A stretch of 44,973 nt of DNA from Clostridia bacterium (GTDB lineage: Bacteria; Bacillota; Clostridia; Oscillospirales; CAG-272): positions 1 to 44,973 of the forward strand of contig JAFTKJ010000081.1 in NCBI GenBank assembly GCA_017453305.1. The letters run 5' to 3'. How positions within the stretch are numbered: the first letter of the stretch is position 1; every line of letters starts with the position of its first letter. The notes below the pieces were generated by a model, which saw only the letters and a program-made list of their open reading frames with translations, searched no databases and was not told the origin of the DNA. This document shows, in pieces, positions 16,941 to 25,666 of the stretch. Position numbers and translations under genes: made by a program.

Positions 16941-17915
16941 ATGGAACGTATCTGGAGCTATTTTATTCAATTGGGAAGTAATATGTGGCGCGACACGTGG
17001 TCGCATACCGAGTTTCGCGGTCCCAGAATTGCGCAAGCTACGGGACGCTATTTTCCTACGATGCATACCGACCGTACAGTTTGGCGCGAAACGATCGATT
17101 TTTTGCCCTCTTGCGGCTTTAACGCAGTCATCATTGACGTGGGAGAGGGGATTCAATACGACACACATCCCGAGCTGTCGGTTCCCGGGGCGTGGACAAA
17201 GGACGAGCTTCGCGCGGAGCTTGCGCGGATTCGCTCCTTAGGACTGGAGCCGATTCCAAAGCTGAATTTTTCTTCCAACCACGATACTTGGTTGGGGGAT
17301 TACGCGCACATGAAGGGAACGCAAAAATACTATGAGGTCGTAAGGGATCTGATCGACGAGGTCTGCGAGGTATTTGCGCCCGTAAAATATTTTCACGTCG
17401 GTATGGACGAGGAAGACCTTCCCACGCACCGCAAATCAATGACCATTATCCGTTGCAATGACCTTTGGTATCACGATCTGTACTTCTACATGAAGTGTGT
17501 TGAAAAGCACGGCGCTCGTACGTGGGTTTGGGGGGATTACTACCGCGGACATAAGGATACGTTCCTTCAAAAAATGCCCAAGGAGTGCCTGATTACCGAG
17601 GCGTGCTACGAGCGTGTTCTGCCACGGCGCGAGAACGGGATGTTCCCATATCCCGGCTTTAACTCTATGGTGGAAATTGCGCAGCTCGGCTACGATCAGG
17701 TTCCCTGTGCCAGCACTTGGGCGTGCCATCAGAATTTGGCACAAGCGGTCAAGTTCTGCTTTGATGAGGGCATTGTAAACGAGCGTCTTTTGGGCTTTCT
17801 GAGCGTACCGTGGCAAATGACCGACGAGATCAGCCGATACGTGCTTTTAGACGATGCACACCGCACCAAGTACGCCAAGGAGCTGTTTGAAAAGCTGTTG
17901 AAGGAGCGATCTTAA
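16941..17915 (+). CDS. GH20-like minimal TIM-barrel protein, paralogue 1 (subgroup A)
   Basis: A 324-residue cytoplasmic protein without signal peptide. The core motif H152-V-G-M-D156-E157 fits the GH20 beta-hexosaminidase signature H/N-x-G-[ACGM]-D-E, where D-E are the substrate-positioning and acid residues. Other blocks shared by all six paralogues are SHPE or THPE (76-79), PKLNF plus HDTWL (106-117), GAR-WVWGDYY (191-201), MPKECLI and STW-CHQN. It is much shorter than ordinary GH20 enzymes and lacks the extra N-terminal domain, so substrate may differ. Subgroup A is marked by LG-NMWRD at 11-17. AAAAAGGAGG precedes the ATG. First gene of a six-gene run. Confidence 0.8.
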   Translation: MERIWSYFIQLGSNMWRDTWSHTEFRGPRIAQATGRYFPTMHTDRTVWRETIDFLPSCGFNAVIIDVGEGIQYDTHPELSVPGAWTKDELRAELARIRSLGLEPIPKLNFSSNHDTWLGDYAHMKGTQKYYEVVRDLIDEVCEVFAPVKYFHVGMDEEDLPTHRKSMTIIRCNDLWYHDLYFYMKCVEKHGARTWVWGDYYRGHKDTFLQKMPKECLITEACYERVLPRRENGMFPYPGFNSMVEIAQLGYDQVPCASTWACHQNLAQAVKFCFDEGIVNERLLGFLSVPWQMTDEISRYVLLDDAHRTKYAKELFEKLLKERS

Positions 17916-17916
17916 A

Positions 17917-18897
17917 ATGGATTACATTTGGGGATATTTTATTCACCTTGGTACAAATATGTGGCGCGATACGTGGTCGTTGGTTGAGCATCGTGGACCG
18001 CACATTTGTCAGGCAACGGCGCGGTGGCAGGAAACAATGATCACTGACCGCGCGGTATGGCGTGACGTGGTGGATTATCTGCCTTCCTGTGGCATCAACA
18101 CGTTGGTGATCGACGTGGGCGAGGGGGTACGGTACGACAGCCACCCAGAGCTTGCGAACCCCGGTGCATGGTCAAAGGAGGAGCTGAGAGCAGAGGTGAG
18201 GCGCATTCGCGCCATGGGTATGGAGCCCGTACCAAAGCTGAACTTTTCCTCTTACCACGATGCGTGGTTGCGCGAATACGCGTGGATGAAGGGAACCGCA
18301 AAATACTATGAAGTAGTCAAGGAAGTGATAGACGAGGTAGCCGAGATCTTTGCACCCGTCAAATATTTTCACCTTGGCATGGATGAGGAGAGCGTTCCCA
18401 ACCACCGCAAGGGCATGACCATTATTCGATGTAACGACCTATGGTATCACGATTTGTACTATTACATCGACTGTATCGAAAAGCACGGGGCACGCCCATG
18501 GATCTGGGGAAGCTACTATCGCTACAGCAAGGATACCTTTGCGGCAAAAATGCCAAAGGATTGTATTTTAACCGACAGCGCATTTGAGCGGCTTGTACCG
18601 CCCGATGCAAACGGACGGTATATACACGAGGGCTTTAATGCTTTGGTGGAGCGTGCGCGGCTTGGATACGATCAAACCTTGGATTGCAGCGTTTGGTGCT
18701 GTAAGCAAAACGTTGCGCAGGTGATCCTGCTGGCGCACAACGAGGGGCTGTTTGACGAGCACCTTTTGGGTCTGCTCGCTTCCCCGTGGGCAAAAACGAC
18801 TGCGGATAACCGCTACGCGCTGTTGGATATGGCGCACCGCACAAAATATGCAAAAGAACTGTTTGAACAATATTATTTAAGTAATAAAAAAATTTGA
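17917..18897 (+). CDS. GH20-like minimal TIM-barrel protein, paralogue 2 (subgroup A)
   Basis: 326 residues, starting one base after the previous stop, with AAGGAG inside the end of gene 1, so the two are translationally coupled. It carries H152-L-G-M-D156-E157, SHPE (76-79), LNFSSYHDAWL and IIRCNDLWYHDLYYY as in paralogue 1. The N-terminus has LGTNMWRDTW, which marks subgroup A. Differences from paralogue 1 include GSYYRYSKDTF in place of the GDYY loop and a distinct loop after the CILTDSAFERL segment; these may tune specificity. No signal peptide. Likely acts on an imported glycoside. Confidence 0.8.
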   Translation: MDYIWGYFIHLGTNMWRDTWSLVEHRGPHICQATARWQETMITDRAVWRDVVDYLPSCGINTLVIDVGEGVRYDSHPELANPGAWSKEELRAEVRRIRAMGMEPVPKLNFSSYHDAWLREYAWMKGTAKYYEVVKEVIDEVAEIFAPVKYFHLGMDEESVPNHRKGMTIIRCNDLWYHDLYYYIDCIEKHGARPWIWGSYYRYSKDTFAAKMPKDCILTDSAFERLVPPDANGRYIHEGFNALVERARLGYDQTLDCSVWCCKQNVAQVILLAHNEGLFDEHLLGLLASPWAKTTADNRYALLDMAHRTKYAKELFEQYYLSNKKI

Positions 18898-18916
18898 AAG
18901 GATAAAGGTAAACATC

Positions 18917-20002
18917 ATGAAAAAAATTTGGAGCTATACCATTCAACTCGGATTTAACATGTGGAGAGATGAAAACTCCGTTCCGGAAAACGACGGTCCC
19001 TTCCAGTGCCAATCCACGGGACACTATCAAAAGACAATGCTGACCGAGCGCGACACATGGCGCCGCGTAGTGGATCAGTTGCCTTCCTTTGGCGTCAATA
19101 CCTTGTTGATCGACCTTGGCGAGGGTGTGCAGTACAAGAGTCACCCCGAGCTTGCCGTTGAGGGCGCTTGGACGGTAGAGGAGCTCAAGGAGGAGCTTGC
19201 ACGCATTCGTGCGCTTGGCATGGAGCCCATTCCAAAGCTCAACTTCTCCTCCTATCACGATGCCTGGCTTACCCCCTACTGCGCACAGAAGGGAACCGAT
19301 GCCTATGACAAGGTGGTAGCAGATCTGATCGACGAGGTTTGTGAGATCTTTGATTCTCCTCGCTTCTTCAATCTTGGTATGGACGAGGAGGAGTTCCCGA
19401 ACAGCCCTCGCCGCACCAATTGGTGGCACAACGATTACGTGCGCACCAACACCACCCCTCGCGACGAGGCGGCTTATTTCTCCGATCTTGCCAAAATGGT
19501 GGCACGCGTTGAGAAAAACGGTGCACGCGCATGGATCGTAGGTGACTATTTCTGCACTCATCCCGAAGCATTCCTTGCAAATTGCCCCAAGTCCTGCGTG
19601 CTCTCCATGTCCTTCTGGGATCGCATTGTTCTCAAACCCGACGGCTCTTATCCCGACCGCCCCATCTACGATGAGATCCGCGCCCTGGCGGCTGCCGGCT
19701 TTGACCAGATCCCCGAGGCGAGTGATTGGACCTGCCATCAGAACATTCCGCAGTTCGTGTACTTCTACATGGAGTTCGGACTTGTCAACGAGCATCTGCT
19801 CGGCTTTAACGCAGTTCCCATGCAGGCAACGGTAGATCTGAACTACTACACGCTGCTCAACAATGCAAACCGTGTCAAGTTTGCAAGAGCCATGTTTGAG
19901 GATCCCGACGTGCAGGCGACTGCCGCCGCTTACTATGCGTCTATCAGCAACGATGACGAGGCAAAGGCTTACGGAAAAGTTGTTGAGGAAGAGATAGGCT
20001 GA
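18917..20002 (+). CDS. GH20-like minimal TIM-barrel protein, paralogue 3 (divergent, longest)
   Basis: 361 residues, the most divergent and longest copy. The motif reads N152-L-G-M-D156-E157, so the histidine is replaced by asparagine, still allowed in the GH20 pattern. After it, the IIRCNDLW block is replaced by a different Trp-containing segment (NWWHNDYV). A C-terminal extension of about 35 residues (AAYYASISNDDEAKAYGKV) is absent elsewhere. The N-terminus (LGFNMWRD) places it in subgroup A. The catalytic Asp-Glu pair is kept, so it is not an obvious dead copy. GAAAGGATAAAGG precedes the ATG. Confidence 0.78.
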   Translation: MKKIWSYTIQLGFNMWRDENSVPENDGPFQCQSTGHYQKTMLTERDTWRRVVDQLPSFGVNTLLIDLGEGVQYKSHPELAVEGAWTVEELKEELARIRALGMEPIPKLNFSSYHDAWLTPYCAQKGTDAYDKVVADLIDEVCEIFDSPRFFNLGMDEEEFPNSPRRTNWWHNDYVRTNTTPRDEAAYFSDLAKMVARVEKNGARAWIVGDYFCTHPEAFLANCPKSCVLSMSFWDRIVLKPDGSYPDRPIYDEIRALAAAGFDQIPEASDWTCHQNIPQFVYFYMEFGLVNEHLLGFNAVPMQATVDLNYYTLLNNANRVKFARAMFEDPDVQATAAAYYASISNDDEAKAYGKVVEEEIG

Positions 20003-20004
20003 TC

Positions 20005-20961
20005 ATGAAACGAGGCTATTTTCTTTCCCTCGGTGGCAATGGCGGCCGCGATGAGTGGTCGTTTTTGGAGCAGCGTGGCCCTGATATTTGCCAAGGCACG
20101 GATCTTTACAAAAAAACGCCTTACGTCGATCGCGTTTTGCTGTATGAGATCATTGACGAGGTCGCCAAAATGGGCATCGACCTTGTGGTCTTGGACGTTC
20201 TGGATGCTATGCAATACGAGTCGCACCCCGAGATCTCGCTTCAGAATGCGTTTACGCACGCGGAGATCCGCAAGCTTTTGTCCTATATGCGGGAGCGCGG
20301 CATCGAGCCTGTACCGAAGCTGAATTTTGCCTCCTGTCACGATACTTGGCTCAAGGAATATTCCCGAATGAAGGGGACTGCAAAATACTATGAGGTGGTC
20401 AAGGATCTGATCGATGAGGTGTGCCGTGTGTTCGACTACCCGAGGCTGTTTCACTTTGGCATGGACGAGGAGGATCTGCCCACACACAAAAAGGGCATGA
20501 CCATTATTCGTTGCAGTGATCTGTGGTTCCACGATCTGTATTTTTACAAGGAATGTGCAGAAAAGAACGGTGCACGCGCATGGGTCTGGGGAGACTATTA
20601 TTGGGCACATCCCGACGAGTTTCTCAAAAAAATGCCCAAGGAGTGCCTCATCTCAAACTGGGGCTATATGCGCTACGACGAGGGACATCCCCGCGTAAAA
20701 ATGCAGTATGACACGTATATTGCTTTGGCAAAGCACGGTTACGACCAAATGCCTTGCTCAAGCACCTGGTGCTGTTCACAGAATGTGGCGCAGCTGGCGC
20801 ATTTCTGTCAAAAGCACGGCTTGGTCGACGAGCACTTTATGGGGATCATAGCAACCCCGTGGACATACGTTCAGGAGGTCAACCGCTATTGGTTGCTTGA
20901 GGACGCGCACCGCCTGGCGTATGCTTGCAAGCTGCTTGAAACGAAAAAAACGGAGGCATAA
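20005..20961 (+). CDS. GH20-like minimal TIM-barrel protein, paralogue 4 (subgroup B)
   Basis: 318 residues, first of subgroup B, whose N-termini read LGGNGGRDEWS instead of LG-NMWRD. Motif H150-F-G-M-D154-E155 with SHPE, PKLNFASCHDTWL, IIRCSDLWFHD, NGARAWVWGDYYW, KECLISNWGYMRY and STWCCSQN. It starts two bases after the stop of paralogue 3, with a GAGGAAGAG ribosome site inside that gene. The subgroup B copies lie together (4, 5, 6), so the array probably grew by local duplication after an A/B split. Confidence 0.8.
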   Translation: MKRGYFLSLGGNGGRDEWSFLEQRGPDICQGTDLYKKTPYVDRVLLYEIIDEVAKMGIDLVVLDVLDAMQYESHPEISLQNAFTHAEIRKLLSYMRERGIEPVPKLNFASCHDTWLKEYSRMKGTAKYYEVVKDLIDEVCRVFDYPRLFHFGMDEEDLPTHKKGMTIIRCSDLWFHDLYFYKECAEKNGARAWVWGDYYWAHPDEFLKKMPKECLISNWGYMRYDEGHPRVKMQYDTYIALAKHGYDQMPCSSTWCCSQNVAQLAHFCQKHGLVDEHFMGIIATPWTYVQEVNRYWLLEDAHRLAYACKLLETKKTEA

Positions 20962-20963
20962 AA

Positions 20964-21908
20964 ATGAATTTGCGAAAGGTCTATTTTATTTCCCTTGGCG
21001 GAAACGGCTCGCGTGACAAGTGGTCCTGGATTGAGCACCGCGGTCCCACCGTCTGCCAATCTACGGGACGCTTTAAGGAGACGGTTGCAATTGATCGCAC
21101 CATGCTGTATGAGATTGTGGACGAGGTTTCCAAAATGGGTATTGACCTGGTGGTGATTGACCTTGAAGACGCCATTCAATACCACTCGCATCCCGAAATC
21201 TCCCTCAAGGAGGCTTTTACCCATGAGGAACTGCGTGCGCTCCTGTCCTATATGCGCGAGCGCGGCATCGAACCGATTCCGAAGCTGAATTTTTCCGCAT
21301 GCCACGATATCTGGCTCAAGGAGTACTCGTGGATGAAGGGAACGCAAAAATATTACGAGGTGGTAAAGGATATCATCGACGAGGTCTGCGAGGTGTTTGA
21401 TCACCCAAGCCTGTTCCATCTCGGCATGGACGAGGAGGATATGCCCAACCATAAAAAGGGTATGACCATCATCCGTTGCAACGATCTGTGGGCACACGAT
21501 CTCTATTTTTACATGGACCGCGTGCAAAAAAATGGCGCGCGTCCGTGGATCTGGGCGGACTTTTACTGGAATCATGCCGACTTTTTCAAGCAGAAGATTC
21601 CAAAGGAATGCCTGCTTTCCAACTGGGGGTATATGCGCTACTGCGAAACGCACGAGCGCGTAAAAATGCAGTATGATTCCTATATCGCGCTCTCGGAGCT
21701 TGGCTATGATCAGATTCCCTGCGGCAGCCTTTGGTGCTGCCATCAGAACATGGGTCAGCTGGTGCACTTCTTTGTAAAGCACGGACTGATCGACGAGCAT
21801 CTGCTGGGCTTTATGATCACTCCGTGGACCGGCATTTCCGAGGTGAACCGCTACGATCTGCTCGATAACGCTTACCGCTTACAGCAGGCGTTCAAAATGC
21901 TGAAGTAA
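20964..21908 (+). CDS. GH20-like minimal TIM-barrel protein, paralogue 5 (subgroup B)
   Basis: 314 residues, the shortest copy. It has LGGNGSRDKWS at the N-terminus, SHPE, PKLNFSACHDIWL, H152-L-G-M-D156-E157, NGARPWIWADFYW and LWCCHQN. Similarity to paralogues 4 and 6 runs along the whole chain. GGAGG lies 8-12 nt before the ATG and only two bases separate it from the previous stop. The GD of the GDFYW loop is AD here, which may affect the active-site edge. No signal peptide. Confidence 0.8.
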   Translation: MNLRKVYFISLGGNGSRDKWSWIEHRGPTVCQSTGRFKETVAIDRTMLYEIVDEVSKMGIDLVVIDLEDAIQYHSHPEISLKEAFTHEELRALLSYMRERGIEPIPKLNFSACHDIWLKEYSWMKGTQKYYEVVKDIIDEVCEVFDHPSLFHLGMDEEDMPNHKKGMTIIRCNDLWAHDLYFYMDRVQKNGARPWIWADFYWNHADFFKQKIPKECLLSNWGYMRYCETHERVKMQYDSYIALSELGYDQIPCGSLWCCHQNMGQLVHFFVKHGLIDEHLLGFMITPWTGISEVNRYDLLDNAYRLQQAFKMLK

Positions 21909-21943
21909 AGCACTTTGAAATCAAATGATGTGAGGTATAAAAT

Positions 21944-22906
21944 ATGATTCAAACATGGTGTTATTTTCTCGGCCTTGGCGGAAACGGCGGGCGTGATAAG
22001 TGGTCCTTTACCGAACATCGCGGACCCTCGATCTGTCAATGCACCGGGCGTTATAAGGATGCACCGGTAATCGATCGCAAGCTTTTGCGCGAGTTGGTGG
22101 ACGAGCTTTCTCACTTTGGCATCAATATGGTCGTTTTGGACGTGTTGGACGCCCTGCAGTACAGTAGTCATCCCGAGATCTCGCTTGAGGGGGCATTTAC
22201 CCACGAGGAGCTCCGTGCAGAGCTTGCCTACATGCGTGAGCACGGCATTGAGCCGATCCCCAAGCTGAATTTTTCCTCTTGTCACGATACCTGGCTCAAG
22301 CAGTATGCGTGGATGAAGGGAACGCAGACGTATTACGACGTTGTGCGCGATCTGATCGATGAGGTCTGCGAGGTATTTGACCGTCCGCGTCTGTTCCATC
22401 TTGGCATGGACGAGGAGGATCTTCCCACACACCGCAAGGGGATGACCATCATCCGCTGTGACGCACTTTGGTGTCACGACCTTTACTTCTACATGGACTG
22501 CGTACAAAAGAACGGTGCACGCCCATGGATCTGGGGAGACTTTTATTGGGCACATCCAGACGTCTTCAAAAAGAAGATTCCCAAGGAGTGCCTGATCTCC
22601 AACTGGTGGTACGAGCGCTTGAAGACCGATGAAACAGGGGCATTCTTGCCAAAAACCGAGATGGATACTTACGTTGCTCTCTCGGAGCTGGGATACGATC
22701 AGATTCCTTGCACCAGCACCTGGTGCTGTCACCAGAACATTGCGCAGACGGTTCTCTTTTTCAAGGAGAAGGGGATTTTGGATGATCCGCATCTGCAGGG
22801 CTTTATGGTTGCACCTTGGACGGGCACGGTCGAGACAAGCCGTTACAGGCTGCTGGACGATGCCTATCGTATGATGTACGCTAAAAAGCTCTTGGAGAAC
22901 CGTTAA
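21944..22906 (+). CDS. GH20-like minimal TIM-barrel protein, paralogue 6 (subgroup B)
   Basis: 320 residues, last gene of the array. Motifs are LGGNGGRDKWS, SHPE, PKLNFSSCHDTWL, H152-L-G-M-D156-E157, NGARPWIWGDFYW, KECLISNWWYERL and STWCCHQN. A short insertion lies around residues 230-240 compared with copies 4 and 5. It is preceded by GTGAGGT and a 35-bp gap, and followed by a strong terminator, so transcription of the array ends here. Like its siblings it is predicted to be intracellular. Confidence 0.8.
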   Translation: MIQTWCYFLGLGGNGGRDKWSFTEHRGPSICQCTGRYKDAPVIDRKLLRELVDELSHFGINMVVLDVLDALQYSSHPEISLEGAFTHEELRAELAYMREHGIEPIPKLNFSSCHDTWLKQYAWMKGTQTYYDVVRDLIDEVCEVFDRPRLFHLGMDEEDLPTHRKGMTIIRCDALWCHDLYFYMDCVQKNGARPWIWGDFYWAHPDVFKKKIPKECLISNWWYERLKTDETGAFLPKTEMDTYVALSELGYDQIPCTSTWCCHQNIAQTVLFFKEKGILDDPHLQGFMVAPWTGTVETSRYRLLDDAYRMMYAKKLLENR

Positions 22907-22913
22907 AAAATAT

Positions 22914-22964
22914 AGGACTGCGATTGTCACTTCCCACACGGGGAGAGCAATTGCAGTCCTTTTG
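22914..22964. terminator. Bidirectional terminator after the GH20-like array
   Basis: AGGACTGC (22914-22921) plus ATTG pair with CAAT plus GCAGTCCT (22948-22960), followed by TTTTGATTTATTT. It also serves the convergent AraC gene. Confidence 0.8.
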
Positions 22965-22966
22965 AT

Positions 22967-23806
22967 TTATTTGGATTGTGAAAGGTCCTTTTGCGGAATT
23001 TTTCTGACGGGAGAATGTCCCGTTTGCTTGCGGAAGGTGCGGTAAAAGGTGGAATAATCGCGAAAGCCGAGGCGAAGCGCTACGGCAGTGGCGCTCTCTC
23101 CGCTGTTGATCAATTGCTGTGCCAGCGCCATTCGCTTGGTGTTATAGTAGGTGAACAGCGAAGCGCCCGTTTGCTTGTGGAAGATGCGGCAAAGATGGTA
23201 TTTGCTGATAAAGAAATCTCGCGCGATGTCATCCAGTGAAAGATCTTCATTCAAGTGGCTGTTGACGTATTCGATCACGCGCAATACGGTATTGCTTTCC
23301 TCCGAGCCAATTTTTTTTGCACTGCGCAGAGTCAGGAGCAAAAAGATCTGTGCGGTGGTCGCCTGCAAAAATGCGTGCGCCGCAGGAGTGGATTCGCCGT
23401 CCTCTCCAAGCATATGCCTTACGGAGTCCAGCGTTCGGTACGCACTTTTGATGGGGTCTTCCAGGTCTTCCATGGGGAAGTAGCATTCTCCGGTGTTCTT
23501 TAACAACGGATGTGTGCGCAAGGCTTCGGGAAGAGCCGACGCCTCAAAATTGATGACGGTGCGCTCGTAGCATCGCCCAAGCTTGGGACAAACGTAGTGA
23601 TACTCGTACGGCCGCATCAAAAGGAGCATGTGCGGATGCAACGGATATTCCACGCCCTCCACAATGTATTTTCCCTCACCTTGCCAGATGTAGATCAGCT
23701 CGTAGTTGCTGTGGCAATGGCGCTCAAACTTTTCGGTGCGAGAGTTATCGAATTCGGAATGAGAGGCGTAAATTTCGGGACATGAGAGTCGAAAACGGTA
23801 GGACAC
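22967..23806 (-). CDS. AraC family regulator between the GH20-like array and the hexuronate operon
   Basis: A 279-residue regulator. The N-terminal cupin-like domain (about 20-110) contains ERHCHSNYELIYIWQGEG and HPHMLLLMRPYEYHY. The C-terminal AraC double helix-turn-helix (about 175-270) contains LSLDDIARDFFISKYHLCRIF and TAVALRLGFRDYSTFYRTFRKQTGHSP. The start is GTG at 23806 behind a GGGGGG-type ribosome site; no ATG fits better. It is divergent from the eight-gene isomerase/uxa operon and convergent with the GH20-like array, and probably controls one or both. A carbohydrate effector is inferred from the neighbours. Confidence 0.85.
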   Translation of the reverse strand: MSYRFRLSCPEIYASHSEFDNSRTEKFERHCHSNYELIYIWQGEGKYIVEGVEYPLHPHMLLLMRPYEYHYVCPKLGRCYERTVINFEASALPEALRTHPLLKNTGECYFPMEDLEDPIKSAYRTLDSVRHMLGEDGESTPAAHAFLQATTAQIFLLLTLRSAKKIGSEESNTVLRVIEYVNSHLNEDLSLDDIARDFFISKYHLCRIFHKQTGASLFTYYNTKRMALAQQLINSGESATAVALRLGFRDYSTFYRTFRKQTGHSPVRKIPQKDLSQSK

Positions 23807-23831
23807 GGTTCAAATTCCCCCCTTCGATTTC

Positions 23832-23860
23832 ATTATATCATAAAATAGCAATATTTGCAA
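23832..23860 (-). promoter_or_regulatory. Promoter of the AraC gene
   Basis: On the minus strand, TTGCAA (23860-23855), 17-nt spacer and TATAAT (23837-23832). A second TTGCAA sits 12 bp away at 23867-23872. Confidence 0.72.
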
Positions 23861-23881
23861 TGTTTTTTGCAAAAAAAGTGA

Positions 23882-23910
23882 TAGACATTTGAAAAGAAAA
23901 TTGTTATAAT
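23882..23910 (+). promoter_or_regulatory. Promoter of the isomerase/hexuronate operon
   Basis: TAGACA (23882-23887), 17-nt spacer and TATAAT (23905-23910). The 146-nt leader to the first gene contains an AT-rich TATTGCAAAAA motif (around 23929) and a CGGCT/AGCCG hairpin near 24021-24034. Confidence 0.75.
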
Positions 23911-24056
23911 AAAGATAAAGTGAGAAAATATTGCAAAAATCAGAATTCGCCCTCTTTTTTGCTCGCTTTTTCTTCCGTAATACTTGCATTTTGTGCGGAG
24001 GAACGAAGGTTTTCTTGCAATCGGCTATAAGCCGCAACAGAAAGGATGTATTTATC

Positions 24057-24821
24057 ATGAAACTTGGAGCACAACTTTACTCTTTGCGCACGTTTGCACA
24101 AACACCCGAGGATCTTCGCACTACCATCGAAAAGTGCAAGGCGATGGGTTACCAAAACGTTCAATTTTCCGGTGTTGCTCAAATGGGCGCTGACGTATGG
24201 GCGCAGATTTCCAAGGAGACCGGCATGGAGATCGTTTGTACGCACAACGCGTTTGACCGTATCGTCAACGACACCGATGCCCTGATCGCAGAGCATAAGA
24301 TCTTTGGCTGCTCCGTCATTGGTATTGGCAGTATGCCGAATGAGTTCCGTGGCTCTCGTGCGGCGCTTGAAAAGTTCTTTGAAGTTATGGAAGAACCCGT
24401 CAAGAAGATCGAGGCTGCGGGTATGCACTTTGCTTACCACAACCACGCGTTTGAGTTCGAGCCCTTCTCGGATGCTGAAGGATGCGCAATGGATGCTTTA
24501 ATCGAGAAGAAGAACTGGTTCTTGATCCTTGATACCGGTTGGGTGAACTTTGCAGGCAAGAATGCAGCAGAATACATCGAGCGCATTGGCGGTGAAAGAC
24601 TGCAGTGCATTCACTTCAAGGAATTCCAAAAGGCAGAAGTCAGCACCATTTGCCCCTGCGGCGAAGGCTTTTCTAACTTCCCCGAGATCATTGCGGCTTG
24701 CGAAAAGGTCGGTGTGAAGAATGCACTGGTCGAGCAGGACAACGCGCCCTCCAAGGAAGATCCCTTCAACGAAATGGAGAGAAGTGCAAATTACCTCCTT
24801 CCTCTGATTGCAAAGGAGTAA
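24057..24821 (+). CDS. Sugar phosphate isomerase/epimerase family TIM barrel A
   Basis: A 254-residue xylose-isomerase-like TIM barrel (AP endonuclease 2 superfamily). It begins MKLGAQLYSLR and has the metal-ligand strands HFAYHNHAFEFE (about 140-151), LDTGWVNFAG (about 170-179), IHFKEF and VEQD near the end. Such proteins epimerise or isomerise free or modified sugars; in inositol and glycoside pathways they may act as dehydratases or lyases. ATG 24057 has AAAGGA upstream; the open frame before it is leader. First gene of the eight-gene operon; next gene 6 bp downstream. Confidence 0.88.
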   Translation: MKLGAQLYSLRTFAQTPEDLRTTIEKCKAMGYQNVQFSGVAQMGADVWAQISKETGMEIVCTHNAFDRIVNDTDALIAEHKIFGCSVIGIGSMPNEFRGSRAALEKFFEVMEEPVKKIEAAGMHFAYHNHAFEFEPFSDAEGCAMDALIEKKNWFLILDTGWVNFAGKNAAEYIERIGGERLQCIHFKEFQKAEVSTICPCGEGFSNFPEIIAACEKVGVKNALVEQDNAPSKEDPFNEMERSANYLLPLIAKE

Positions 24822-24827
24822 TTCGCA

Positions 24828-25604
24828 ATGAAATTCGGAATCTGCTTTTCCGCGCAAGAGGCGCTGGAGAGTGAAATGTTCGGTGCCGATTATCTGGAAC
24901 TGAACGCATTGAGCGTCAATAACTTGACTGACGAAGAGTTTGCATGCCTGAAGGGAAGAATCGAGCGCGGCGAGATCCGCACCTACAGCTGTAACGGCTT
25001 GGTCGACCCGGATTGCAGATTGACCGGTGAGGGGGTTGATTTTGATGCGATCCGCGCTTATTCCGAGCGCGTCTTCAATCGTCTGGCACAGTTGGGTGTT
25101 ACCATGCTGGTGTTTGGCTCCTCCAAGGCAAAGCACGTGCCCGAGGGTTTCCCCTTTGAAAAGGCGTGGGAGCAGCTCAAGCAGGTGGGCGAGATTTTTT
25201 CGGATTGCGCTGCCAAGCATGGACAGACCATTGCCATCGAACCGCTTTCCTACAACGAGGTCAATATCATCAACACTCTGGGCGATGCCGCCGAGTACAG
25301 CAGGCTGGTCAATAAAGAAAACTACAAGATTCTTGCCGACTTTTATCATGTCGACAATAACAAAGAGGATTTTGCAACCTTTGAAACCTACAAGGACCTG
25401 TTGGTGCACACCCACATCGCCACCTCGGGGGACAGATGCATGCCCCAGGACGAGAAGGATTGGGAATTTTTTGCAAAGTGTATCGGTACACTCAAAAAGA
25501 TCGGATATCAAGGGAATATCAGCTTTGAGGGTAAGCGAAACGAGGGCAATGCAGGCGTTTCGGAAATGATCGCACGCATGCGCCAAATCTACGCCGAGGT
25601 ATAA
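24828..25604 (+). CDS. Sugar phosphate isomerase/epimerase family TIM barrel B
   Basis: A 258-residue TIM barrel of the same superfamily, closer to the tagatose/psicose 3-epimerase type. Metal and substrate residues are in IAIEPLSYNEVN (about 144-155), ILADFYHVDNN (about 172-182), VHTHIATSGDR (about 199-209) and ISFEGK (about 235-240). It overlaps no neighbour but sits 6 bp after barrel A, with AAAGGAG at the end of that gene. The precise reaction is unknown; a C3 epimerisation step on a keto-sugar would fit the oxidoreductases downstream. Confidence 0.87.
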   Translation: MKFGICFSAQEALESEMFGADYLELNALSVNNLTDEEFACLKGRIERGEIRTYSCNGLVDPDCRLTGEGVDFDAIRAYSERVFNRLAQLGVTMLVFGSSKAKHVPEGFPFEKAWEQLKQVGEIFSDCAAKHGQTIAIEPLSYNEVNIINTLGDAAEYSRLVNKENYKILADFYHVDNNKEDFATFETYKDLLVHTHIATSGDRCMPQDEKDWEFFAKCIGTLKKIGYQGNISFEGKRNEGNAGVSEMIARMRQIYAEV

Positions 25605-25666
25605 TCCCAACGGCTGAAAGCGAAATTAATTTTGAAACATATACATTACGAAAGGAATTAAAAAAC

